Source: Acetobacter indonesiensis (GTDB lineage: Bacteria; Pseudomonadota; Alphaproteobacteria; Acetobacterales; Acetobacteraceae). From it: a stretch of DNA of 64,000 bases. The notes under the pieces are model-generated. The model worked only from the letters and a program-made list of their open reading frames with translations. It had not been told where the DNA came from and did no database searches. Each line of letters starts with the position of its first letter. Position 1 is the first letter of the stretch. Position numbers and translations under genes: made by a program. Below, one piece after another: positions 42,943 to 52,358 of the stretch. Where the stretch lies: the NCBI RefSeq assembly GCF_000963945.1, contig NZ_BAMW01000015.1, positions 248,001 to 312,000 on the forward strand, written 5' to 3'.

Positions 42943-44172
42943 ATGATGGAGCCATTGCAGATGAATCATCTTCTGGACCGCATTTTACGGCATTTCATTT
43001 CTTCAGGACGACTACACGTGACGTGGCCGGATGGCGCACAAACCGTCTATGAAGGTGCCGCGACGGGGCCAGAGGCAGCAATGGTGCTGAAAGATGCAGC
43101 AAGTGTCAGGGCGCTGTCCCTGAACCCCGGTCTGGCCTTTGGTGAAGGCTACATGAACGGTGGCATCGAGCCTAAAGACTGCACACTGTATCAGCTACTT
43201 GATCTGCTGATGCTCAACGCGATGTCTCCCGGTCATTTGCCCGAGCAGATTGCCGCCAGTTTCCGTTATGCCTGCCGTAGCTGGATTCAGTTCAACCCCA
43301 TCAAACGGTCACGCCAGAATGTGGCGCATCATTACGATCTTGATAGCCGGTTGTATGATCTGTTTCTGGATAAAGACCGCCAGTATTCCTGCGCATATTT
43401 TCGGCGTGGGGATGAAACGCTGGATGATGCGCAGAGTGCTAAAAAGAAACATATTGCCGCAAAACTTCTGCTAAAACCGGGAATGGAAGTTCTGGATATC
43501 GGCTGCGGCTGGGGGGGGATGGGCCTGACCTTGGCGCGTGATTATGGTGCTATTGTCACGGGTATCACTCTTTCGGAAGAACAACTGACCATTGCTCGCC
43601 AGCGTGCCCGTGATGAGGGGCTGGAGGGGCGTGTCCGCTTTGAAATGCTTGACTACCGCAACCTGCGGCGGCGCTTTGACCGTATCGTGTCCGTTGGCAT
43701 GTTCGAACATGTTGGCGTGCGGCATTACGGTGAGTTTTTCGATATTGTGAAAAACAGTCTGGTGGATGATGGGGTTGCACTCATTCATTCCATCGGCCGA
43801 AATGACGGGCCGGGCACAACCAATCCATGGATCAATAAATACATTTTCCCCGGTGGGTATTCTCCATCGCTCAGCGAAGTGTTAACGGCTGTTGAAAAAT
43901 CCGGCCTGTGGGTGACGGATTGTGAGATTTTGCGTCTGCACTATGCCAAAACCATAGCGATCTGGCGGGAACGCTTTGCGGCCAACCGGGCGCGGGCCGT
44001 GGCTTTATATGATGAACGCTTTGCCCGGATGTTTGAATTCTATCTGGACGCTGCGGAACTTTCATTCCGTGTGCAGGGTCATATGAATTTCCAGATTCAA
44101 CTCTCTCCGGCTATCGAAGCAGTCCCGCTGACACGCGACTATATGGTTGAAGCTGAAGGCCCAGTTTCTTAA
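42943..44172 (+). CDS. cfa: Cyclopropane-fatty-acyl-phospholipid synthase family methyltransferase
   Basis: SAM-dependent enzyme that adds a methylene bridge to unsaturated phospholipid chains, a membrane protection against acid and alcohol. The 409-residue protein has an N-terminal lipid-binding region (LNPGLAFGEGYMNG), the SAM motif VLDIGCGWGGMGL (about 182-194), FDRIVSVGMFEHVG and the C-terminal VTDCEILRLHYAKTI. Several in-frame ATGs exist at the start (42943, 42946, 42961); 42961 has the best-spaced GGAG site and may be the true start. Monocistronic. Confidence 0.92.
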   Translation: MMEPLQMNHLLDRILRHFISSGRLHVTWPDGAQTVYEGAATGPEAAMVLKDAASVRALSLNPGLAFGEGYMNGGIEPKDCTLYQLLDLLMLNAMSPGHLPEQIAASFRYACRSWIQFNPIKRSRQNVAHHYDLDSRLYDLFLDKDRQYSCAYFRRGDETLDDAQSAKKKHIAAKLLLKPGMEVLDIGCGWGGMGLTLARDYGAIVTGITLSEEQLTIARQRARDEGLEGRVRFEMLDYRNLRRRFDRIVSVGMFEHVGVRHYGEFFDIVKNSLVDDGVALIHSIGRNDGPGTTNPWINKYIFPGGYSPSLSEVLTAVEKSGLWVTDCEILRLHYAKTIAIWRERFAANRARAVALYDERFARMFEFYLDAAELSFRVQGHMNFQIQLSPAIEAVPLTRDYMVEAEGPVS

Positions 44173-44186
44173 GTCAGAAAAAAGAC

Positions 44187-44234
44187 AGGGAAACTGATCT
44201 ATTGCATGTTGCGTCATGCGGCAGATCAGTCCCT
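44187..44234. terminator. Hairpin downstream of cfa
   Basis: AGGG-AA-ACTGATCT pairs with AGATCAGT-CCCT, with an inner GCATG/CATGC stem. It starts 15 bases after the cfa stop but lacks a clear T-run, so its termination strength is uncertain. Confidence 0.5.
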
Positions 44235-44324
44235 TAGAATATGATGCAGATGGTCAGGACAGATGATTAAGTTGAATTGAAGAGAGTGTCCGCTGTTATC
44301 TGCCGCATCTCCGTGTGCGATAGA

Positions 44325-45188
44325 TCAGGAGGCGCGTGACAGCGCCAAATGTGCTTTTGCCAGACAATCAAATTCAGCAACGCTGAGCGTTTCCGCACGG
44401 CGGGTACCATCAATGCCTGTTTCAGCCAAAAGCTGTTCACCTTTCAGGCTTTTCAAAGACCCACGCAGCATCTTGCGCCGTTGCCCGAAGGCGGCTGCTG
44501 TAACGCGCTCCATTGCCTTGAACAAAGCAGGTTCTGGCTGTGTGGCGTGCGGAATAATGCTGGCCACAGCAGACCAGACAGCTGGTGGCGGGGTGAATGC
44601 CCCGGGTGGCAGCTTCATGACAATGGCGCATTGCGCACACCATTGGGCCAGAACGCCCAGACGTCCGTAATGGGGGCTATCGGGGGCAGCGCAAATGCGT
44701 TCAGCGACTTCAAGCTGGAACATCAGCGTCAGGCGTTCCCAAGCGTTTCCTTGCCGAAGCCAGCCGATAAGTAGAGGGGTCGCGACGTTATACGGCAAAT
44801 TGGCCACGATATGGCGCGGAGCAGGGCAAAGTGTCGTTAAATCCTGCGTCAGGGCATCTGCTTCAACGACCGATAGCCTGCCAGGAAAATGAGCAGCAAG
44901 CTCGGTAATGATCCCAACCGCACGCGTATCAAGTTCTACCGCTGTGACGGATGCGGCAGGAGTGGCCAGAAGGGCGCGGGTTAGCCCACCGGGGCCGGGG
45001 CCGACCTCAACAACATGACGGCCTTCAAGTTTACCAGCCAGCGCAGCAATGCGCGCAGTGATATCCGGGTCAAGCAGGAAGTGCTGGCCAAGTGCCTTGC
45101 GGGCGTCCAGCCCATGCCGGCTAATGACATCCCGCAGGCTTTCAAGAGCAGGAAGCAGTGCCTCAGACTCCCTTATGTTTGCTGGCAT
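44325..45188 (-). CDS. rsmA: 16S rRNA (adenine-1518/1519-N6)-dimethyltransferase
   Basis: RsmA/KsgA dimethylates two adjacent adenines in helix 45 during late 30S assembly. It shows KALGQHFLLD, the SAM motif VVEVGPGPGGLTRALL and the catalytic NLPYN (ANLPYNVATPLL). I chose ATG 45188, giving 287 residues, which overlaps the surA end by 26 bases; a TTG at 45200 is the alternative. Last gene of the lptF-lptG-lptD-surA-rsmA operon; the usual pdxA between surA and rsmA is absent. Confidence 0.95.
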   Translation of the reverse strand: MPANIRESEALLPALESLRDVISRHGLDARKALGQHFLLDPDITARIAALAGKLEGRHVVEVGPGPGGLTRALLATPAASVTAVELDTRAVGIITELAAHFPGRLSVVEADALTQDLTTLCPAPRHIVANLPYNVATPLLIGWLRQGNAWERLTLMFQLEVAERICAAPDSPHYGRLGVLAQWCAQCAIVMKLPPGAFTPPPAVWSAVASIIPHATQPEPALFKAMERVTAAAFGQRRKMLRGSLKSLKGEQLLAETGIDGTRRAETLSVAEFDCLAKAHLALSRAS

Positions 45189-46569
45189 GAACGTCCACAA
45201 TCATGGCGCGGCGATGCAGATCGCTATCAAGCTGGCGGGCCGTCTGTTCCACTCGTTCGTTCATCAACTGGTCAGCAATTTCGCTGGGGGCGCGATCCGC
45301 GAAGTTCTTTTCCTTCTTGGCGCAGACCATGATCATGTCGATGCCGTCTGTGGAGACCAGAGGGCGGGATAGTTTGTTCAGCGGCAGAGAGAGCAGCAGA
45401 TCACGCATCTGCGGGTTCAAGCGTTCCAGCTGCAATTCGCCGGGGTCCGTCGGGCGTTTTTCACCGTACTGTTTGTTGACGGCAGCCACTTCGTCACAGG
45501 AGGACAGTGTCTGTGCAAGATGAACGGCCTTTTGCAGGGTCTGCTGCTGCTGTGGCGTGACCTGTGCCGGGTTGAGTGGTGCATCAAACGGCAGGAAAGC
45601 CTGACGGATGGAAGCAACATGCCCTGGCTGATGCCCGATAACGCGTTTGGCGTTGACCGTTACAATGACAAAGCCGCCCGGCACCATAATGGGGTTGGAA
45701 ATAGCACCAGCGCCAACAGGCATCTGCTTGACCATATTGACCACAGCAGGATCAAGTTCGTCCTCCTGCACCCATCCCATGGAGCCACCATCAAGCGCCG
45801 TCTGGCTTTCCGAAAACTGGGCGGCGACAATCGGGAAGGGCGCGCCCTTGCGCAGTTCCTGAATAATGGTGTTGGTGAAGGCAAGTTCTTCTTCAGAATG
45901 ACGTGGGTCTTCGACCTTTACGAAAATTTCGCTCAGGTTGTATTCTGTGCGTCCATCTTCACGCTTTAGCGCTTCTTCACGCTGGGCGATCTCCTTGGCG
46001 CTGACGCGGCCACGTGCCCCCAGTTCCTGACGCAACACCTGCACCCAGCCAATCTGCACACGGATCTGGTCAATCAGAGTGGTCAGGGACACGCCGTCTT
46101 CTGCCAGTTTATTGCGCAGGGCGTTTTCCGGCATACCATTACGTTTTTCAATACCAGCAATGGCCGCGGCAATCTGTTCAGGCGGGACGTTAATATGGCG
46201 GCTGAGAATTTCCTGCGTGCGCAGACGTTCATCAACCAACTGCCGCACAATCTGCGGGCGCAGACGGGCCATCAGTTCCGGGTTGACGGGCAGGCCGGTG
46301 GAAAGAGCAAATAGCTTTCCACGATTATCCACATCACGCTTGGTCAACGGCACGCCATTGACGATCTTGAGGATCATATCATCCGGTTCTGGCTGCGTTG
46401 CCTGTGGGGCTGCGGTCTTGCCCTGGGCAGAATGCGTATGGTGCGGAGCAGCCAACGCCAGAGTGCCAGAAGAAGAAACAGTTAGCGCAGCCAGAGAGCA
46501 CGCCAGAGTAAGAGAGCGCAGACGCATTCGGGACAGTCTTTCAGCTTTCTGCCGGAAAAGGAGCATAGT
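45163..46569 (-). CDS. surA: Periplasmic chaperone / peptidyl-prolyl isomerase SurA
   Basis: Chaperone that escorts outer-membrane proteins, including LptD encoded just upstream. A signal peptide around MRLRSLTLACSLAALTVSSS is followed by the SurA N-domain (ILKIVNGVPLTKRDVDNRG, ...LVDERLRTQEILSRH), one parvulin domain (NLSEIFVKVEDPRHSEEEL...GGSMGWVQEDELDPAVVNMV) and a C-terminal region with a weakly preserved second repeat. The start is uncertain: ATG 46569, ATG 46527 (just before the signal peptide) or GTG 46590; none has a strong ribosome site. Confidence 0.93.
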   Translation of the reverse strand, partial: TMLLFRQKAERLSRMRLRSLTLACSLAALTVSSSGTLALAAPHHTHSAQGKTAAPQATQPEPDDMILKIVNGVPLTKRDVDNRGKLFALSTGLPVNPELMARLRPQIVRQLVDERLRTQEILSRHINVPPEQIAAAIAGIEKRNGMPENALRNKLAEDGVSLTTLIDQIRVQIGWVQVLRQELGARGRVSAKEIAQREEALKREDGRTEYNLSEIFVKVEDPRHSEEELAFTNTIIQELRKGAPFPIVAAQFSESQTALDGGSMGWVQEDELDPAVVNMVKQMPVGAGAISNPIMVPGGFVIVTVNAKRVIGHQPGHVASIRQAFLPFDAPLNPAQVTPQQQQTLQKAVHLAQTLSSCDEVAAVNKQYGEKRPTDPGELQLERLNPQMRDLLLSLPLNKLSRPLVSTDGIDMIMVCAKKEKNFADRAPSEIADQLMNERVEQTARQLDSDLHRRAMIVDVHASKHKGV

Positions 46570-46607
46570 TTCTGATAGCGGAGCCAGCACGGTTTTTGAA
46601 GCAGTTC

Positions 46608-48941
46608 TTACTTCAGGCCGAAGGCACCAAGCGTTTTAAGGCTGACTGTAAACAGGTAGGTGGAGTTACGCTGCTGGCCACCAATCGAGGTGTATTGTTT
46701 GAGATACATGAAATCAATGCCGAAGCAGTCATTATTGTATCCAATATCCCCACCCAGTGACACGAATTCCTTCCGGGAAAGGCTGCGTCGTGCAAAGCCT
46801 GACAGATGCCAGTTTGCCCAGTCGGTTGAGAAGCCACCACTGAGTTCGCTGGTTTTGACGTAGTATATCGATGGCGGGCTGTAATCACGATAGTTGGTGG
46901 CGTAATAATAGTATGGCGTCACAGGTTCATAAATATACCCGCCGCGGATACGGAAATGCGGCACACCCGCGCTGAACAGCGCATCGCCAAAATTGACCTT
47001 GGTTGTATAGGGGTCAAGCCGCATACGGGCGTTGAAGTCAAAATACTGGTTGGGTGAAACGCGCGCCCGCATCACGACATCGGACGCATGATGATCAAGC
47101 CCGGAATAGGGAATGCGATCATGCGTGATGTGTTCCTGAAAGCTTTCCCCTGCAAGAAGGTCAACTTCATGGCCATCCCACGTCCAGTTAGCGTGAATGC
47201 CCACGTTGCCGCGCAGGCCGCCATCAAGCCGGTCGGTTCCCTGGTAGCGGTTGAGTGAAAACAGCGTGGAATCCGTAAACTCATACGCCATACTGTCTTC
47301 ATTGGGGATGTAATCGTTCGCGCCAGTACCTGTGTTGGGCGCGTAGATACCCTGCACAATCGGTTCTACAATCTGCGTGCCGCGCCCGTGTTCAAATGTT
47401 CTGACAAAGGGCCAGTTGGTTTTTAGCGCGATGGTAGGCAGAACCTGACCGCTGGTGACGGTTTTGTTGTTCTGGTAATAGTTTGGCTGCTGATAGAGTT
47501 TGCGCGCACGATACACCATTGAATCAAGATGCAACGTCAGCAGGAACTGTTGCCCCAACCGGTTTCGGAATGGCCGATCCCAGTTCATTGCCAGCTGGCC
47601 ACGTTGGTCTGACGTTCCGTTGGTTCGTCTGACGTTAAAGTCGTTGGTGTTCATGCTGAAACGACCGCCCCAGGCATCTGGCTGACTAAGGAAGCTATAT
47701 TCGTAACGGGGCAAGACAAATGGCAGGTCAGAGTTACGGATAACACCCTGGTTCAGCCCCTGATAGAACTGACCATCAAGACGGCTGTAAGAGCCCGTAC
47801 CAAAGCCTTCCAGATAAGCGTTTGAGTTCAGCGTATCAGACCCGTACCCCTGAATACGGTAATCGCGCATATAGTCAGCAGATGTTGCCAGATTTACATT
47901 GGCACCAGCGCGCCAGTATTTGTTGATGGCAATCTGCGCATTGGCAAAAATATAGCCCTGCACACCGTGGCCGCCACCGCCTTCAACATGGTTACCGAAA
48001 TCGTTGGTATAGGAATCAGCGCGGTGGGTGTCATACGCCAGACCACCCTGAATGTTCAAAGACCCGAAATTAAACCGGTTGCGATACTGCGCGCTGATCT
48101 GTGGCCCTGTCTTAGTTGAGAACAGCCCCTGCACGGTAACGTCTGACTGGTCATCAATTACCCAGTAATAGGGGATGGTGAAGTATGTGCCCAGATAACG
48201 GTCATGCGGCGTGATGCCGGGCATCAGGAAGCCACTGTGCCGTTTGGCCGATGGGTCTGTCATGGAGAAATAGGGCAGGTACAGCACCGGTATGCCCAGA
48301 ATATCCAGATAGGCATCGCGGAAATCAATGCGCTGATGTTCCAGATCCTGCGTGGCGTCATAAGCGCGGAACTGCCAGAAGGGCGCGCGTGTCTTGTCTT
48401 TTGCACAGATTTCGCACGCTGTGTACACAGCGCGGCTCATGTCATTGACCTTACCGCCCGTGCGACGCATGCCGTTCGCTGCCAGTTTGGCATTTTCTGG
48501 CAGAACGGCATTAACGTGCAGCATGATGCCATCTTTCATGCTGCCGGTCAGTTCTGCGTAGTGGGCGTATATGACTGACCCATCGGGTTGAACAGTGGCA
48601 ACATGACCACGGGCTGCAACAACCCCTGTATCACGGTCATAGACAATTTTGTCTGCCCGCATCACATGGTCACCCTGCCAGACCTGAACGTTGCCGCTCC
48701 AGGTTACAGTGTGCTCGTTGTCATCATAGTCAACCTTATCTGCCTGAAAGGTTGCCGGATCGTCAGATGAGGTTGTGCTGCCCATATTCAGGTGCATCGG
48801 CTGTGGGCGGAACTGGGCATGTGCCACGCGTGGTGGCTCCAGAACGGCATAAGCCGCCACACTGCCCAAAGCCGTTGCGGCGGCCAGAGCGTGCCTACGG
48901 CGTAACAGCCGGATGCGGGAAGGCCGATAGGCCACGGTCAA
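46608..48941 (-). CDS. lptD: LPS-assembly outer-membrane protein LptD
   Basis: Barrel of the LPS translocon that, with LptE, inserts LPS in the outer leaflet. The 777-residue protein has an export signal (RRRHALAAATALGSVAAYAV), an LptA-like jelly-roll domain (ATFQADKVDYDDNEHTVTWS, GNVQVWQGDHVMRADKIVYD) and a large C-terminal barrel. I count only three Cys: two in CEIC near the middle of the N-half and one near the C-terminus, versus four in E. coli. The start is TTG at 48941, supported by GGAGGA seven bases upstream, right at the lptG stop. Confidence 0.96.
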   Translation of the reverse strand: MTVAYRPSRIRLLRRRHALAAATALGSVAAYAVLEPPRVAHAQFRPQPMHLNMGSTTSSDDPATFQADKVDYDDNEHTVTWSGNVQVWQGDHVMRADKIVYDRDTGVVAARGHVATVQPDGSVIYAHYAELTGSMKDGIMLHVNAVLPENAKLAANGMRRTGGKVNDMSRAVYTACEICAKDKTRAPFWQFRAYDATQDLEHQRIDFRDAYLDILGIPVLYLPYFSMTDPSAKRHSGFLMPGITPHDRYLGTYFTIPYYWVIDDQSDVTVQGLFSTKTGPQISAQYRNRFNFGSLNIQGGLAYDTHRADSYTNDFGNHVEGGGGHGVQGYIFANAQIAINKYWRAGANVNLATSADYMRDYRIQGYGSDTLNSNAYLEGFGTGSYSRLDGQFYQGLNQGVIRNSDLPFVLPRYEYSFLSQPDAWGGRFSMNTNDFNVRRTNGTSDQRGQLAMNWDRPFRNRLGQQFLLTLHLDSMVYRARKLYQQPNYYQNNKTVTSGQVLPTIALKTNWPFVRTFEHGRGTQIVEPIVQGIYAPNTGTGANDYIPNEDSMAYEFTDSTLFSLNRYQGTDRLDGGLRGNVGIHANWTWDGHEVDLLAGESFQEHITHDRIPYSGLDHHASDVVMRARVSPNQYFDFNARMRLDPYTTKVNFGDALFSAGVPHFRIRGGYIYEPVTPYYYYATNYRDYSPPSIYYVKTSELSGGFSTDWANWHLSGFARRSLSRKEFVSLGGDIGYNNDCFGIDFMYLKQYTSIGGQQRNSTYLFTVSLKTLGAFGLK

Positions 48942-50057
48942 TCAGCCATCCTCCAGATGAAGCAACAACGAAATAGCAAGGCACAACCCGGCTACAGTGG
49001 GTGCCCATGCGGCCAGAACCGGCGGCAACGCACCTGAATTACCGAATTGCTCTGCGACTTTCGATATTGTGAAAAGCAGAAAACCGGCTGCAACGCCAGA
49101 CCCGATCATCTGTGCCACGCCGCCACGTCTGGTTGGGCGCATGGAAAAACCGGCCGCAACCAGCGCCATTGTGCCAGCCAGCATAGGCAGTGCTAGCAGC
49201 GACTGGAAATGAATCCGGTGCCGGATGGAGGAAAAACCCGAGCGATCCAGCAGTTTGATAAAGCTGGGGAGCGCCCAGATGGACAATGTTTCTGGCGAGG
49301 AAAAACTTTCTTGCACACGGCCGACGGTCAGATCGGTCGGTAAATTAAATTGTCCGACTGAGCGCAGAACATCGTAGGGGCGCACGGTCTGCGCGTGTTC
49401 CAACACCCAGTTCTGGTTCCCCAGATATCCTTCAGGAGATTCGATTCGCAGCATCAGTTTGTCGTTATGGTCCAGACGGAACACACTGATTTCCTTGATG
49501 CGAATGACATTATCCTTACCCAACTGGACGCCGCGCGCATGCAGAATGGCCACACCGTGCGGGTCATATTGCGTATCTGACTGCCGCAGCCACAGCGAGC
49601 CGCTGGAAAGACTAAGCGGGCCACCGCCGGTGCGCAGATATTGCTGATCCAGTTCCTCGGCCCGCCGATACATGGAGGAGGAGACGGGAGAAATAATCCC
49701 GGTGGCGACAGCACCAATCAGCATGGCGCAGGCCAGCGGGCCAGCCAGAAACTGCCAGGCGGAAATCCCAGCCGCACGAGCCACAATCAGTTCTGACGAA
49801 CGAGTCAGCCGCCAGAAGCACACAATACCGCCAAGCAGAATACCAAACGGGAGGATCTCAATCCCGAAATAGGGAACGTGCAGCGCGGCAATTTCGGTCA
49901 CGACATTGGTCGAAACATCTGGTTTGGTGGCCACGCGCCGCAGCAGGTCAATGAAGTCAAACAGACAGACAATCCCTGTCAGAGACGCAATCATGGCCAG
50001 CACGGAAAAAACGAACTGACGCGCGATGTAGAGGGAGAGCGTAACGGAAACAACCAT
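48942..50057 (-). CDS. lptG: LPS export ABC transporter permease LptG
   Basis: Inner-membrane permease of LptB2FG, which extracts LPS from the membrane. The 371-residue YjgP/YjgQ-family protein has three N-terminal helices (LYIARQFVFSVLAMIASLTG...), a periplasmic beta-jellyroll (about 130-270) and three C-terminal helices (LLALPMLAGTMALVAAGFSM...). It lies 17 bases after lptF, and its stop (TGA) immediately precedes the lptD TTG. Confidence 0.95.
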   Translation of the reverse strand: MVVSVTLSLYIARQFVFSVLAMIASLTGIVCLFDFIDLLRRVATKPDVSTNVVTEIAALHVPYFGIEILPFGILLGGIVCFWRLTRSSELIVARAAGISAWQFLAGPLACAMLIGAVATGIISPVSSSMYRRAEELDQQYLRTGGGPLSLSSGSLWLRQSDTQYDPHGVAILHARGVQLGKDNVIRIKEISVFRLDHNDKLMLRIESPEGYLGNQNWVLEHAQTVRPYDVLRSVGQFNLPTDLTVGRVQESFSSPETLSIWALPSFIKLLDRSGFSSIRHRIHFQSLLALPMLAGTMALVAAGFSMRPTRRGGVAQMIGSGVAAGFLLFTISKVAEQFGNSGALPPVLAAWAPTVAGLCLAISLLLHLEDG

Positions 50058-50074
50058 GGTGGCGCGCTAATCCC

Positions 50075-51223
50075 TTAAACCGAACGCGGCTGGGCGCGCG
50101 CAGCCTTAAGCTCTGGCCCAAACAGGATGACCGAACAGATAATACCGGGCAGCAGGGCAATAAGCGGGATAAGGGGAATGAGCGTCATGTTGCGGCTGGC
50201 GAGGTTCTGCAATAGCAGGTTGACCGCCAGCAGCCCGACAACAGTCAGCACCGCTGCCAAGGGGCGCTTAATATTCCCATGACGGGAAAAGACCCCGCGA
50301 AGCACAGCAAACAGCCCCACCATTGCGAAAGAAAAGCAGGTGAGGGGCGATGTCAGCCTACGCCATCCTTCCACTTTGAACTTGCCGGTATCGCGTGGTG
50401 AAACCTCTTTGGGGTCTGGATGTAGCAGTTCGTTCAAAGACATTTCAGCAGCATCGCGAAAGCGGGCGTCCTCCTGATGGGTGGAGGACATATCCATGGA
50501 ATCCTGCTCAAACACCAGCATATCCAGCCGCCAGGTCTTGTGGTCGATAACCTGACGTGACCCATCGTAGAGAATGACGCGCGGAGTGTCGTTTACAATC
50601 ATCATGGTGCCGTGATTGGCCAGAATGGTGGCACGTCTGTCTGGCTGGCGGTCGTCCTGCACCACAATACCATGCAGCGTACCATCATGGCTGCGCGAGC
50701 GGATATAGACCGTCATCACGTCAGAAACCTTGGTAAACACACCTTCCTGCAACATGAAGGCGGCCATCTTATTTCTGATCTGAAATTCATACTGACGGAA
50801 CGCGTGGTAAGATGTGGGCACAATCCACAGATTGAGCATAAACCCCATAAGCGTTGCCATAATGGCGCAGGCCAGCCCCGGCCGTGCCAATGCAAGGGGG
50901 GATAACCCGGCAGCCCGCATGACAGTTAATTCGCGATCCCCGGCCAGCCGTTGGTAAACAAACAGGCTGACAACAAACGTGGTGATTGGCAGCACAACCG
51001 CCACAAATGAGGGAATAAGCAGGCTGGTGAGTTCAATGAACACACGCAGCGAAAGGCCACGGTCCACAACCAGTGACACGAAGCGGAGAGACTGCATAAG
51101 CCAGATCAAAGCCGCCAGACCGCCGGTTGTTGCCAGCAGGGCAACCAGAAGCTGATGAAAGACATAGCGGTCCAATGTGGGAACGCGGGCCTTCAGCCAT
51201 GATGAAAATGAGCGGGCGGTCAT
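50075..51223 (-). CDS. lptF: LPS export ABC transporter permease LptF
   Basis: Partner permease of LptG. The 382-residue protein has the same 3 TM - jellyroll - 3 TM layout (TLDRYVFHQLLVALLATTGG at the N-terminus; SFAMVGLFAVLRGVFSRHGN at the third quarter). It is the first gene of the outer-membrane biogenesis operon. The ATPase LptB is encoded elsewhere. The 192-bp upstream gap contains two palindromic elements. Confidence 0.95.
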   Translation of the reverse strand: MTARSFSSWLKARVPTLDRYVFHQLLVALLATTGGLAALIWLMQSLRFVSLVVDRGLSLRVFIELTSLLIPSFVAVVLPITTFVVSLFVYQRLAGDRELTVMRAAGLSPLALARPGLACAIMATLMGFMLNLWIVPTSYHAFRQYEFQIRNKMAAFMLQEGVFTKVSDVMTVYIRSRSHDGTLHGIVVQDDRQPDRRATILANHGTMMIVNDTPRVILYDGSRQVIDHKTWRLDMLVFEQDSMDMSSTHQEDARFRDAAEMSLNELLHPDPKEVSPRDTGKFKVEGWRRLTSPLTCFSFAMVGLFAVLRGVFSRHGNIKRPLAAVLTVVGLLAVNLLLQNLASRNMTLIPLIPLIALLPGIICSVILFGPELKAARAQPRSV

Positions 51224-51299
51224 GTGCCTTATCTACCCCCTCCTGACGCAAGGGCAACACCCCCTGATCAGGAAGATGCGCAAGAAGGGGAGGCTTCTA

Positions 51300-51334
51300 C
51301 CGGTCAGATGCGGCTTTACCGTGGCGCTGACCGG
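51300..51334. repeat. Inverted repeat upstream of lptF
   Basis: CCGGTCAG (51300-51307) and CTGACCGG (51327-51334) are perfect 8-bp arms with a 19-base spacer, about 77 bases before the lptF start. It could be an operator for the lpt operon; the half-site CTGACCG also occurs in the emrAB operator at 15898. Confidence 0.45.
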
Positions 51335-51343
51335 AGAAAAGGA

Positions 51344-51385
51344 CACAAAAAATAAATTTTAGACTTGGCGCAGAGACTCTGCGCC
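51344..51385 (-). terminator. Probable terminator of the aldo/keto reductase gene
   Basis: GGCGCAGAG-A-CTCTGCGCC (51367-51385) is a perfect 9-bp palindromic stem 30 bases past the reductase stop; on the minus strand it leads into an A/T-rich tract with six T residues. The single-base loop is unusually tight, so effective pairing will be shorter. Confidence 0.5.
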
Positions 51386-51415
51386 ACAGGAAAGAACGAT
51401 TGGTGCGAGGTCTGA

Positions 51416-52243
51416 TCAGAACTCCTCGTAAGTGTCAGGGTCGCCGCCAATACGGTTGTTGGTGTCCAATTTGGCAATGGCGGCCAGATCATCCTCGTCC
51501 AGCGTGAAGTCAAAAATTTCAAGATTGGCGCGCATCCGGTCCGGGTTGCTGGATTTGGGGATGGGAATAATGTTCAGCTGGGTTTCCCACCGGAGCATGA
51601 TCTGGGCCGGGTTGCGATTATGCTTTTCTGCGAGCGCCTTGATGGTCGGGTTGTCCATCAGGTCTTTGCCCAGCGGGCTCCATGCTTCGGTTAGGATATT
51701 ATGCTGTGCGTTGAAGGCGCACATATCCGTCTGGGGAAAATCAGCATGAATTTCAATCTGGTTGACCACAGGCACAACACCCGTTTCCTGAATAAGACGG
51801 TCAAGATGGTGCGGCTTAAAGTTTGAAACACCGATAGAGCGGATTTTACCGTCTTTCTGGGCGACAATCATGGCCTTCCAGCTTTCGATATATTTATCCA
51901 GTTTCGGAAGCGGCCAGTGGATAATGTAAAGATCAACGTAATCGACGTTCAAACGCTGCAAGCTGGCATCAAGCCCGGCCAGCGCGGCATCATACCCTTG
52001 GTCTGCGCCACGAAGCTTTGTGGTCAGAAAAATATTACTGCGTTCAATTTCAGAGTTCTGAAGGGCATTGCCTACGCCAGTTTCGTTTTCGTAACTGGCA
52101 GCCGTGTCAATCAGTCGATACCCTGTCAGCAGTGCAGCCTGCACGGCGGTTTCAACTTCCTGATCTTTCATGGGGTAGGTGCCAAACCCTACGGCGGGAA
52201 TTTTATGGCCATCGTTCAGGGTGAGAAGCGGGGCTGTGGGCAT
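51416..52243 (-). CDS. Aldo/keto reductase
   Basis: NADPH-dependent carbonyl reductase with the AKR barrel and complete catalytic tetrad: Asp46 and Tyr51 (RLIDTAASYENE), Lys76 (LTTKLRG), His109 (YIIHWPLP). C-terminal cofactor residues are present (IIPIPKSSNPDRMRANLEIF). I use ATG 52243, giving 275 residues, the usual size for the 2,5-diketo-gluconate reductase-like branch; an in-frame ATG at 52312 would add an unrelated leader. 2,5-diketogluconate reduction is plausible in an acetic acid bacterium but unproven. Confidence 0.92.
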   Translation of the reverse strand: MPTAPLLTLNDGHKIPAVGFGTYPMKDQEVETAVQAALLTGYRLIDTAASYENETGVGNALQNSEIERSNIFLTTKLRGADQGYDAALAGLDASLQRLNVDYVDLYIIHWPLPKLDKYIESWKAMIVAQKDGKIRSIGVSNFKPHHLDRLIQETGVVPVVNQIEIHADFPQTDMCAFNAQHNILTEAWSPLGKDLMDNPTIKALAEKHNRNPAQIMLRWETQLNIIPIPKSSNPDRMRANLEIFDFTLDEDDLAAIAKLDTNNRIGGDPDTYEEF

Positions 52244-52358
52244 GCGTCTGAAACCTTCTGAAATGGGCAAAAGCGGACCCCGCCGCCTTATCAGGCAGCA
52301 GGCCGACATCATCAGACTTCAAACGCGACAGGTGCAGAAATGTTCCGAAAAAGGCTAA

